NCBI GenBank assembly: GCA_947629485.1
Contig: CANRDX010000001.1
Span: 132,663 to 196,662, forward strand
Length of the DNA stretch: 64,000 nucleotides
Source of the DNA: an uncultured Clostridia bacterium
Lineage (GTDB): Bacteria; Bacillota; Clostridia; Christensenellales; Borkfalkiaceae
Direction: 5' to 3'
Shown here: positions 10,139-18,145 of the stretch, in pieces
How the letters are laid out: every line of letters begins with the position of its first letter
Position numbering within the stretch: position 1 is the first letter of the stretch
Position numbers and translations under genes: made by a program
Notes under the pieces: model-generated
Seen by the model: only the letters and a program-made list of their open reading frames with translations
Database searches by the model: none
What the model was told of the DNA's origin: nothing

Positions 10139-11407
10139 ATGAAACAGGAAGCTCTCTCCCGAAGCGTGACGCTCACCTCCGACCAAGCGGAGGCGGCGGC
10201 GCTCATCGAAGAGTGGTTTTTGCATTTGAATACGCAGATCTTTGTGCTCTGCGGCTATGCGGGAACGGGCAAGACCTTTCTCGTGGACTACGTCGTGCGC
10301 CGTCTCGGTCTCGTTCCGGGTGAGAGCGCGGCGTTCGTTGCGCCCACAGGGAAGGCGGCGTCCGTGCTCATCCGCAACGGAAGCCCCGCGACGACCGTGC
10401 ATAGTCTGATCTACACGCGGGAAGAGGATATCGAAGTCAACGAGGACGGCGAGGTGATCTCCGAGCGGTTTCTGCGTTTCGTGCGCAAGGAGAGATTGCC
10501 GAAAGATCTCCGTCTCATCGTCGTAGACGAGACGAGCATGGTCTCCGACGACACGCTGCGCGATTTGCTTTCCTTCGGAATAAAATGCCTGTTCTGCGGC
10601 GATCCCGCACAGTTGCCGCCCGTCGGCGGGAGCAATTCTCTCCTTACCATGCCCGTGATCACCCTCAAAGAGATCGTTCGGCAGGAATACGAGAACCCCA
10701 TTATCCGCATGGCGGAGGCCGTGCGCACGGGGAAGCCGCTCTCCTTCGGCTCGTATGGGGAAAACGCTACCGTTCTCTCCGCGAGGAGCCTTACGCAGGC
10801 GGCGCGAAGGGAACTCTTTATCGGCGCCGATCAGATCATCGTGGGCACGAACAGAACGCGCATGCGCGTCAACCGCGAGGTGCGCGCCTACCGCGGTATC
10901 CCGCCCGCGTGCGCCCTTCCTCTCGACGGCGAAAAGCTGGTCTGCACGCTGAACGATTGGAGCAAACCGCTCGACGAGCGGGGAGATTTCCACCTCGTCA
11001 ACGGGATCATCGGGGAGTGCCGCAACGTCCGCGAGCAGGAGGACGGCTTGGGGCTTCTCGATTTCCGCGCCGATTTTCTGCCCGATACCGTCTACGACCT
11101 TCCCTTCGACGCGGGCGTCTTTACCGAAGGGAAATATTTTCATTCGTACGGCGAAAAAGCGTATCTTCTCGCGAACGGCAGGCTGGTGCACGAGGACAAC
11201 GCGGAGGCGCTCCGAAAGAACCGCGTGCGGAGAGAGGATACGATCTGCCGCTTTGAATTTGCCTATGCCGTGACCTGCCATAAGGCGCAGGGTTCGGAAT
11301 ACGACTATGTCGTCGTATTGGACGAAAGCCGCCTCTTCGAGAACGGCAACGCGTGGCTCTATACGGCGGTCACGCGGGCGAAGAAAAAACTCGTCGTCAT
11401 CCGTTGA
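10139..11407 (+). CDS. RecD/Dda-like SF1 helicase
   Basis: Walker A CGYAGTGKTFL, Walker B IVVDETSMVSD, GDPAQLPPVGG, and C-terminal FAYAVTCHKAQGSEYDYVVV...LYTAVTRAKKKLVVI. Confidence 0.87.
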   Translation: MKQEALSRSVTLTSDQAEAAALIEEWFLHLNTQIFVLCGYAGTGKTFLVDYVVRRLGLVPGESAAFVAPTGKAASVLIRNGSPATTVHSLIYTREEDIEVNEDGEVISERFLRFVRKERLPKDLRLIVVDETSMVSDDTLRDLLSFGIKCLFCGDPAQLPPVGGSNSLLTMPVITLKEIVRQEYENPIIRMAEAVRTGKPLSFGSYGENATVLSARSLTQAARRELFIGADQIIVGTNRTRMRVNREVRAYRGIPPACALPLDGEKLVCTLNDWSKPLDERGDFHLVNGIIGECRNVREQEDGLGLLDFRADFLPDTVYDLPFDAGVFTEGKYFHSYGEKAYLLANGRLVHEDNAEALRKNRVRREDTICRFEFAYAVTCHKAQGSEYDYVVVLDESRLFENGNAWLYTAVTRAKKKLVVIR

Positions 11408-11520
11408 GATATACCCATGTCCGAATGCCAAGCCCCGCACAGCTCTTGTTCGGAGCCGCCGTTAGGGGAGGGAATATGGGGCAGGAAGGCTTTGGGGCGC
11501 ATTTTTTCCATGAAAATTCG

Positions 11521-11549
11521 TTGACTTTTTCGCAAAAAAACCGTATAAT
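11521..11549 (+). promoter_or_regulatory. promoter for MATE leader
   Basis: TTGACT-17 bp-TATAAT. Confidence 0.8.
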
Positions 11550-11555
11550 AAAACT

Positions 11556-11691
11556 ATAATTTCATCGAACGAAACGACACATGTGGCGCACGTTTGGGCG
11601 CGTAAATCTGATCACGGTACGCGGCGGCATGTGTCTTTTTTTATGGAAGAGCACATGCGGCGGCATGTGTTTTTTTGTTTACGGAGGCCTT
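11556..11691 (+). promoter_or_regulatory. candidate riboswitch or attenuator leader upstream of the MATE transporter
   Basis: ACACATG(577-583)/CATGTGT(628-634); GCATGTG(627-633)/CACATGC(652-658); CACATGC(652-658)/GCATGTG(663-669)+U7: mutually exclusive stems (positions relative to 11000). Confidence 0.7.
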
Positions 11692-13101
11692 ATGGAAGAG
11701 ACAAAAAACAGCTTTCTCGGGGAGGGGAAACTCGGCAAACTCATGCTGAAATTCTCCATTCCCTGTATTTTATCCCTGCTCGTCAGCGCGCTCTACAACA
11801 TTGTAGACCAGATCTTCGTCGGCAACAGCGAACTCTCCACCCTCGGCAATGCGGCGACGGGGGTCGTTTTCCCCATTTTTATCATCGCGCAGGCGTTCGC
11901 ATGGTGCTTCGGCGACGGGTGCGCCGCCCACCTCAACATCTGTCAGGGGAAGAAGGATACGGCAAGTTCGCCGAAGTGCATCGGCACGGGGATCTCCGTC
12001 ACGCTCTTTACGAGCCTTGCCCTCCTCGCCCTCTTCTACCCCTTGAAGACGCCCGTTCTCACCCTCTTCGGCGCGTCCGAGAACAGCATCGGATACGCGA
12101 CGGAGTACTTCAATATCGTCCTTGCCTTCTTCCCCGTATTCATGCTCATGAATATGATGAACGCCGTCATCCGCGCGGACGGCAGTCCCGCATGGTCGAT
12201 GGCGTCCATGCTCGCGGGCGCGCTCGCAAATATCGCCCTCGACCCCGCCTTCATCTACGGGCTGAAATGGGGCATGGCGGGGGCTGCATGGGCGACGGCG
12301 ATCGGGCAGTGTCTCTCCTTCCTCATCTCGCTCTTCTACTTTCTGCGCCGCACGAAGACCTTCAAATTGAAGTGGAAGAACCTTGTTCCCGACTTCAAAG
12401 TGTTTGCAAGCGCCTTAAAGCTCGGGGCTTCCTCCTTCATCACGCAGATGAGCATCGTGCTCATCTCGCTTGTGTGCAACATCATGCTCGCGAAATACGG
12501 CGCACAGTCGCACTACGGCGCGGATATTCCCATTGCCGTCATCGGCATCGAGAGCAAAGTCTTTACCGTCGTCATCAACATCGTCGTCGGCATCGTCCTC
12601 GGGTGCCAGCCCATTCTCGGGTATAACCTCGGAGCGGGCAACCATGCCCGCGTGAAGAAGCTCTACCGCAATATTCTTCTGAGCACGATCGGCGTGGGGC
12701 TTTTCTTCACCGTCTTGTTTGAAGCCGCCCCGCGCGCCGTCGTTTCCGTCTTCGGCTCGCCCCAAAATATCCCCAATCCTGACGACTATTGGCTGTTTGC
12801 CGAGAAGACCTTCCGCATCTTTTTATCCCTCGTGACGTTTACCTGCCTCATCAAGATGTCGTCTATCTTCTTCCAATCGGTGGGAAGGCCCGTCCGCGCC
12901 GTTATTTCCTCACTCGTGCGCGATATCGTGCTCTTCATTCCGCTCGTCTGTATCTTCCCCGTTTTTTGGGGCGTGGAGGGCATTCTCTACGCCGCGCCCG
13001 TCGCCGACGCCGTCGCTTTCCTTCTGACCCTTGTTCTCACGATCACCTATTTCAAAGGGAAAAAAGCTACTCCTGCGCCTCTTCCCGTCGGGGGAGAATA
13101 A
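11692..13101 (+). CDS. MATE family efflux transporter
   Basis: 12-TM MATE-like protein (LMLKFSIPCILSLLVSALYNIVDQIFVG...); RBS acggagg. Confidence 0.92.
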   Translation: MEETKNSFLGEGKLGKLMLKFSIPCILSLLVSALYNIVDQIFVGNSELSTLGNAATGVVFPIFIIAQAFAWCFGDGCAAHLNICQGKKDTASSPKCIGTGISVTLFTSLALLALFYPLKTPVLTLFGASENSIGYATEYFNIVLAFFPVFMLMNMMNAVIRADGSPAWSMASMLAGALANIALDPAFIYGLKWGMAGAAWATAIGQCLSFLISLFYFLRRTKTFKLKWKNLVPDFKVFASALKLGASSFITQMSIVLISLVCNIMLAKYGAQSHYGADIPIAVIGIESKVFTVVINIVVGIVLGCQPILGYNLGAGNHARVKKLYRNILLSTIGVGLFFTVLFEAAPRAVVSVFGSPQNIPNPDDYWLFAEKTFRIFLSLVTFTCLIKMSSIFFQSVGRPVRAVISSLVRDIVLFIPLVCIFPVFWGVEGILYAAPVADAVAFLLTLVLTITYFKGKKATPAPLPVGGE

Positions 13102-13286
13102 AAGAGGGCGCCCCGTCGTTTCTGAAAGTGAAGGTTTTTGCGAAGCGGGAAAAAGACGGCCTCCCCCGAAAACGGGGGGAGGCTGTCGCGCCTGCGCCGT
13201 GGCATTCGGGCGGTAGGACGGTTGCGGAGAACTGTCAAATGCTCTGCAAGGCTTGTAACAGAACGAAATCTGGGAAGTAGAGATCT

Positions 13287-13312
13287 CGCCGCGGATATGC
13301 GGCGATTTTTCT
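13287..13312 (+). terminator. intrinsic terminator upstream of the aspS promoter
   Basis: CGCCGCggatatGCGGCGattttt. Confidence 0.7.
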
Positions 13313-13398
13313 TTCCTCGGAAGGAAAGGCGGTCGATATACTTGACATTTATTTTCAATGGGACTAAAATGGAGAAAAAAACAAACGAAGGTACGACG

Positions 13399-15153
13399 AT
13401 GTTTTATAGGACGCACACATGCGGCGAACTCCGCAAAGAGGACGTCGGCAAAAAGGTGAAGATCGCCGGCTGGCTCGACAGCAAGCGCGACAAAGGCGGG
13501 CTGCTCTTTGCAGTCCTTCGCGATTTCTACGGGGTGACGCAGGTCGTCTGCTCCGAGGAGCCGATGCTCTCCGCATTCCGCGAGATCCCCACGGAATCTA
13601 CCGTGCAAGTGGAAGGCACGGTCGCGCTCCGCTCCGCTCCCAACGAAAAACTTCCCACGGGGCTTATCGAGATCGTGCCCGAGAGGGTGGAAGTGCTCGG
13701 GAAGCGCATGACGAACGCGCTCCCGTTTGAGATCTCGCACTCCACCGACGCGGGCGAGGACGCGCGCCTCAAATATCGCTTTCTCGATCTGCGCAATCCT
13801 GCGGTCAAGGAAAAGATCATACTCCGCTCCAAGATCGTCGCCGATCTTCGCCGTCTCATGACGGACGAGGGTTTTTACGAGATCTCCACGCCCATACTCA
13901 CAAGCTCTTCTCCCGAGGGCGCGCGGGATTATATCGTGCCCAGCCGCATCTATCCGGGCGAATTTTATGCGTTGCCGCAGGCGCCCCAGCAGTATAAGCA
14001 GCTCTTGATGTGCTCGGGCTTCGATAAATATTTCCAGATCGCGCCCTGTTTCCGCGATGAGGACGCGCGCGCAGACCGCTCGCCCGGCGAATTTTATCAG
14101 CTCGATATCGAGATGGCGTTCGCGACGCAGGAAGACGTGTTCGCCGTGCTCGAAAGGGTGCTCCCGCCCGTGTTCGCAAAATATTCGGGCTGGGAGGCGG
14201 ATAAGCCCCCGTTCAGGCGCATTCCCTACCTCACCGCGCTCGAAGATTACGGCACGGATAAGCCCGATCTTCGCAACCCACTCGTCATAAAAGACGTGTC
14301 AGATCTCGGACATGGGTGCGGCTTTGAAGCTCTCGCGGGCAAATATGTCAAGGCGATCGCCGTCTGCGGCGTCAACGCGGCGAGAAAATGGATCGACAAG
14401 ACGGCGGAGGAGTTCAAGGTCAAGACGGAGGGCGGTACCATGTATTGGTTCAAGCTCGACGAAAACGGCGCGCCCGCGGGCGGCATCGCAAAGTTCGTCG
14501 TCGAGAACGCCGCCGCGTGGAAGGAAAGGCTCGGCGCCAAAGAAAACGCCCTTATCGCCCTCGTCGCCGAGGACAAATTGCAGGCCGCGCAAAAGCGCGC
14601 GGGCATTTTGAGGACGATGCTCGGCACGGGATTTGACCTTCTCGAAAAGAACGTGTACCGCTTCTGCTGGATCGTGGATTTCCCGATGTACGAGATCGGC
14701 GAAGAGAGCGGAGAGCTGGAATTCTGCCACAATCCCTTCTCCATGCCGCAGGGCGGGCTGAAAGCCCTCGAAGAGAAGGATCCCCTCGAAATCCTCGCCT
14801 ACCAATACGACATCGTGTGCAACGGCGTGGAACTTTCCTCGGGCGCGGTGCGCAATCACGACCCCGAGATCATGCTCAAAGCCTTCTCCCTCGTGGGGTT
14901 GGGCAGAGAGGATGTCGTGAAGAAATTCCCCGCGCTCTACCATGCGTTTGAATACGGCGCGCCGCCGCACGCGGGCGTCGCCCCCGGGGTGGACCGCATG
15001 GTGATGCTCATCTGCGATACGCAGAATATCCGCGAAGTCATTCCCTTCCCGATGAATGCCAAAGCGCGCGACCTCATGATGAACGCGCCCTCGCCCGTCG
15101 AGAAGAAACAGCTCGACGAAGTGCATATTCAAATCAAAGAGGAAAAGAAGTGA
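13399..15153 (+). CDS. aspS: aspartyl-tRNA synthetase
   Basis: MFYRTHTCGELRKEDVGKKVKIAGWL, FLDLRNP, QAPQQYKQLLMCSGFDKYFQIAPCFRDEDARADR, GAPPHAGVAPGVDRMVML; promoter TTGACA-17-TAAAAT at 13342-13370. Confidence 0.95.
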   Translation: MFYRTHTCGELRKEDVGKKVKIAGWLDSKRDKGGLLFAVLRDFYGVTQVVCSEEPMLSAFREIPTESTVQVEGTVALRSAPNEKLPTGLIEIVPERVEVLGKRMTNALPFEISHSTDAGEDARLKYRFLDLRNPAVKEKIILRSKIVADLRRLMTDEGFYEISTPILTSSSPEGARDYIVPSRIYPGEFYALPQAPQQYKQLLMCSGFDKYFQIAPCFRDEDARADRSPGEFYQLDIEMAFATQEDVFAVLERVLPPVFAKYSGWEADKPPFRRIPYLTALEDYGTDKPDLRNPLVIKDVSDLGHGCGFEALAGKYVKAIAVCGVNAARKWIDKTAEEFKVKTEGGTMYWFKLDENGAPAGGIAKFVVENAAAWKERLGAKENALIALVAEDKLQAAQKRAGILRTMLGTGFDLLEKNVYRFCWIVDFPMYEIGEESGELEFCHNPFSMPQGGLKALEEKDPLEILAYQYDIVCNGVELSSGAVRNHDPEIMLKAFSLVGLGREDVVKKFPALYHAFEYGAPPHAGVAPGVDRMVMLICDTQNIREVIPFPMNAKARDLMMNAPSPVEKKQLDEVHIQIKEEKK

Positions 15154-15170
15154 CGGAATTGTCAATCGTC

Positions 15171-15208
15171 AGCCGCCCGCCGTGCACAAAGCACGGCGGG
15201 CGGCTTTT
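15171..15208 (+). terminator. intrinsic terminator, identical to the copy at 17198
   Basis: AGCCGCCCGCCGTGCacaaaGCACGGCGGGCGGCTtttg. Confidence 0.9.
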
Positions 15209-15283
15209 GTCTGAAAGAAAACCGCGCGATCGTCGCGCGGTTCAAGAGAGGGACTATTTCAGACATGGTATGTCTGTTTTTCT

Positions 15284-16753
15284 TCAAAGAGATGAACTTG
15301 CAACTTTCTTTCCTTCCTCGTAGCATGCGCGGCGGTAGCGCGCTTCGCGATACTTCGCGAGGGCTTGCCGATATTGCGAATATTCTTCGTTATATACCTT
15401 CATCTCCGCCTCATAGGGCGCCATAATCTCGGGCGACTTCCACGGGTTTTTCACGCCAAAGAGCCTAACGGTCAGCTTTTTCCCGTGTTTGAGGCTGACG
15501 ATCGCGGGGATATTGAAAATGAAGCAAATGATTGTAGTGCAGGCGGGTAGAAAGAAATCTCCCCGCAAGCCAGATCGGACGATACAGACAATCGTAAAAA
15601 TAAGGGCAAGGATCGCGGCGCCCATCCCGATGACCGCCAGAGCCAACAGATCGTTTCGCACGCTTACCCGTTCAGGATGCCAGCCTTCCGGTTTTTTCCT
15701 TGCGGACAATACGATCGAAACCACGATCGCGTATATGATCGCCAACGAGGGTAAGCCGATAACAGTTATGATGGGAAAGGCAACACCCAGTGTTTCGGCG
15801 CGGTTGGGGCGAAAAGAGGCAATGAGAGCGATTGCGAGACAGAAGAAGGGGAGCGTGGATACCGTAAAACAGTAGCTCGCCCGCTTTCTTCTCAAATGTT
15901 TATTGACCTGTCCACGCAGTTCGTCCGTCTCCTCCACGACGGCTTGTAATTCGGGCTTTTTTGGCTCTTGCGGCTTATCGAAAGGAGCAGGTTTCCCCAT
16001 TTCCGCGCGCGCAGCTTCTTTTCTTTTTTCGAGCGCATCTGCGGTGCGGGGGAAGAATGTCTTTCGGCATGCCCATCCGATATGCGCGGCGGCAGAGAGA
16101 AGGAAGAAGAAGAGGGTGAATACGAGTGTGCAGACGGCGCCCGCCCCGATCGCGAAACCCGTTTCGGCGCAGAGGATACAGCTCAAAATCAAGAGTATAA
16201 GATACAGCACATAAGCGGCGCGTTCCAACACGTCGGAGATACGCATGCGGCCCGCGCCTTTCCTCGTCCTCATCACGCGGAGAGGAATGGAGAAGCGGAA
16301 AATAAGCAGTACGACCGCATAGACAAGGGCGATCGCCGTAAACAGCACGAGGCAGAGGCAGACGTTTGCGGCCGTCCCTCCCATCGCCGTCCCCGCAGAA
16401 CCTGCCGTATCATACACGTTCCCCATGAAGGCGAGCAGCCCGCCCATCACAGGCCCGATGTACGAGAGAAAGAGCACGGCGCAGCATACGGCAAAGAGCA
16501 CGGAAAAGGCAAAGGGGAGAAGCCCCAACGCCTTTATGGAGGCAGGGGAAGCCCCCTGTGCCGTGTAGTTCGGCTTGGGTTGGGGCACGGAAGAGATTCC
16601 CGCCCTCAAAGTGCACCCGCATTGGGGGCAGAATTTATCCGTAGGCGAGAGCTTTGCTCCGCAGCTCGGGCACGCTTCCATCGGGGCGGGCGTACCGCAG
16701 TTGGGGCAGAACTTGCTTTCAAATTCCGTCCCGCACGTTTCGCATTTGTACAT
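15284..16753 (-). CDS. zinc-ribbon multi-TM membrane protein
   Basis: MYKCETCGTEFESKFCPNCGTPAPMEACPSCGAKLSPTDKFCPQCGC followed by multiple TM segments. Confidence 0.75.
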   Translation of the reverse strand: MYKCETCGTEFESKFCPNCGTPAPMEACPSCGAKLSPTDKFCPQCGCTLRAGISSVPQPKPNYTAQGASPASIKALGLLPFAFSVLFAVCCAVLFLSYIGPVMGGLLAFMGNVYDTAGSAGTAMGGTAANVCLCLVLFTAIALVYAVVLLIFRFSIPLRVMRTRKGAGRMRISDVLERAAYVLYLILLILSCILCAETGFAIGAGAVCTLVFTLFFFLLSAAAHIGWACRKTFFPRTADALEKRKEAARAEMGKPAPFDKPQEPKKPELQAVVEETDELRGQVNKHLRRKRASYCFTVSTLPFFCLAIALIASFRPNRAETLGVAFPIITVIGLPSLAIIYAIVVSIVLSARKKPEGWHPERVSVRNDLLALAVIGMGAAILALIFTIVCIVRSGLRGDFFLPACTTIICFIFNIPAIVSLKHGKKLTVRLFGVKNPWKSPEIMAPYEAEMKVYNEEYSQYRQALAKYREARYRRACYEEGKKVASSSL

Positions 16754-16872
16754 AAATAAACCTCCGATCAAAAATGTTATACATATTATATTACAAATGT
16801 AATGTATTTGTCAACAAGTTTGTTGAATAATTATCTTACTTTTATATAGTATGCTTTTGTAGAGGGAATCAA

Positions 16873-17193
16873 ATGGAAGCGTATGAGATCATAGAAAAGA
16901 TCGAAAAACTGCGCCTTGATCGGGGTTGGACGTATTATCGGCTTGCGGAGGAGGCGTGCCTGTCGCAGACGACGCTTTTCAACATGCGCGCCCGAAAAAC
17001 TTTGCCGTCGATCACGACGCTTGCGGGGATCTGCGATGCCTTCGGCGTCACGCTCGCGGAGTTTTTCTCGGATGAAACAGCGACATCCGTCACGGCAGAT
17101 GAGCAAGCGCTCCTCTGCGCTTACAGAAAACTTTCCTACGCGAACAAGAAAGCGGTCCGAACCCTCCTCGAAAATTTGGAACGAAAACCGTGA
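16873..17193 (+). CDS. XRE-family HTH transcriptional regulator
   Basis: RLAEEACLSQTTLFNMRARKTLPSITTLAGICDAFGVTLAEFF HTH. Confidence 0.87.
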   Translation: MEAYEIIEKIEKLRLDRGWTYYRLAEEACLSQTTLFNMRARKTLPSITTLAGICDAFGVTLAEFFSDETATSVTADEQALLCAYRKLSYANKKAVRTLLENLERKP

Positions 17194-17197
17194 CAGC

Positions 17198-17236
17198 AGC
17201 CGCCCGCCGTGCACAAAGCACGGCGGGCGGCTTTTT
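17198..17236 (+). terminator. intrinsic terminator, identical to the copy at 15171
   Basis: AGCCGCCCGCCGTGCacaaaGCACGGCGGGCGGCTtttt. Confidence 0.9.
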
Positions 17237-17287
17237 CGTTCATAGGACAAATCCCCTTTTTCATACGATAGAGAAGAGGTAAATCGT

Positions 17288-17989
17288 ATGATGGAGCTGA
17301 TTTATGCCGTTCTCGCACGGCTGTTCTTTTTTACGGGGCTGTTTTCCGACGGAAGTTCGTATCCCAAACCCCTCTCCAAAGAGGACGAGGAGAAGTATAT
17401 CAAGTTGGCGCGGATGGGGGATGAGCACGCGAAGGATAAGCTCATCCGCCACAACATGCGACTCGTCGCGCACATTGTGAAAAAGTACACGGGCGCCGCC
17501 GAAACGGACGATATGATCTCGGTCGGCGCGATCGGGCTGATCAAGGCGATCAACACCTATGAACCCGGACATGGTACCCGTCTCGCAACTTACACGGCGC
17601 GATGTATCGAGAACGAGATTCTCATGCTGATCCGCGCGGGGAAGAAGCACAAGAGCACCGTGTCCCTCTCCGATCCCGTCGGGACGGATAAGGACGGCAA
17701 CGAGCTTACCCTCATGGATCTTCTGTTCGAGAAGGAGGAGAAAGTCTTTGCGGGCGTGGAGCAGAGCCTCATGCAGGAAAAATTTCTCGCCGCGGTGGAG
17801 GCGTCTCTCACACAGCGCGAAACGGAGATCATCTGCATGCGCTATGCGCTGAAAGGGGGCGTGCCGCTCGCACAGCGTGAGGTCGCCCAAAAACTGAAAA
17901 TATCCCGTTCCTATGTGAGCAGGATCGAAAAAAAGGCGCTCGAAAAGCTCCGTCAAAATCTTCGCCGCGAGGATTTCTTTGAAGAATAA
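17288..17989 (+). CDS. sigK: RNA polymerase sporulation sigma factor SigK-like
   Basis: RLVAHIVKKYTGAAETDDMISVGAIGLIKAINTYEPGHGTRLATYTARCIENEILM and C-terminal region 4 KISRSYVSRIEKKALEKL; N-terminal hydrophobic pro-like segment. Confidence 0.87.
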   Translation: MMELIYAVLARLFFFTGLFSDGSSYPKPLSKEDEEKYIKLARMGDEHAKDKLIRHNMRLVAHIVKKYTGAAETDDMISVGAIGLIKAINTYEPGHGTRLATYTARCIENEILMLIRAGKKHKSTVSLSDPVGTDKDGNELTLMDLLFEKEEKVFAGVEQSLMQEKFLAAVEASLTQRETEIICMRYALKGGVPLAQREVAQKLKISRSYVSRIEKKALEKLRQNLRREDFFEE

Positions 17990-18087
17990 TGATGCCGCCA
18001 TAGGGCTTCCCGCTTTCCATGCCGCCCGACGCGCTTTCGGTGAAAGCGCGTCGGGCGATCTATTTTGGGATAGCGATCGGCAAACAT

Positions 18088-18116
18088 TTGACTTCGTTTT
18101 CCGAAAAACATATAAT
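18088..18116 (+). promoter_or_regulatory. glnN promoter
   Basis: TTGACT-17 bp-TATAAT. Confidence 0.75.
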
Positions 18117-18145
18117 AAGGTGTGAACCGAGGAAAGGAGAGGAAT

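Noticed and set aside
13216-13370. Possible T-box leader upstream of aspS
   Set aside because: The promoter sits only ~30-50 nt before the start and no T-box sequence (AGGGUGGNACCGCG-like) is present
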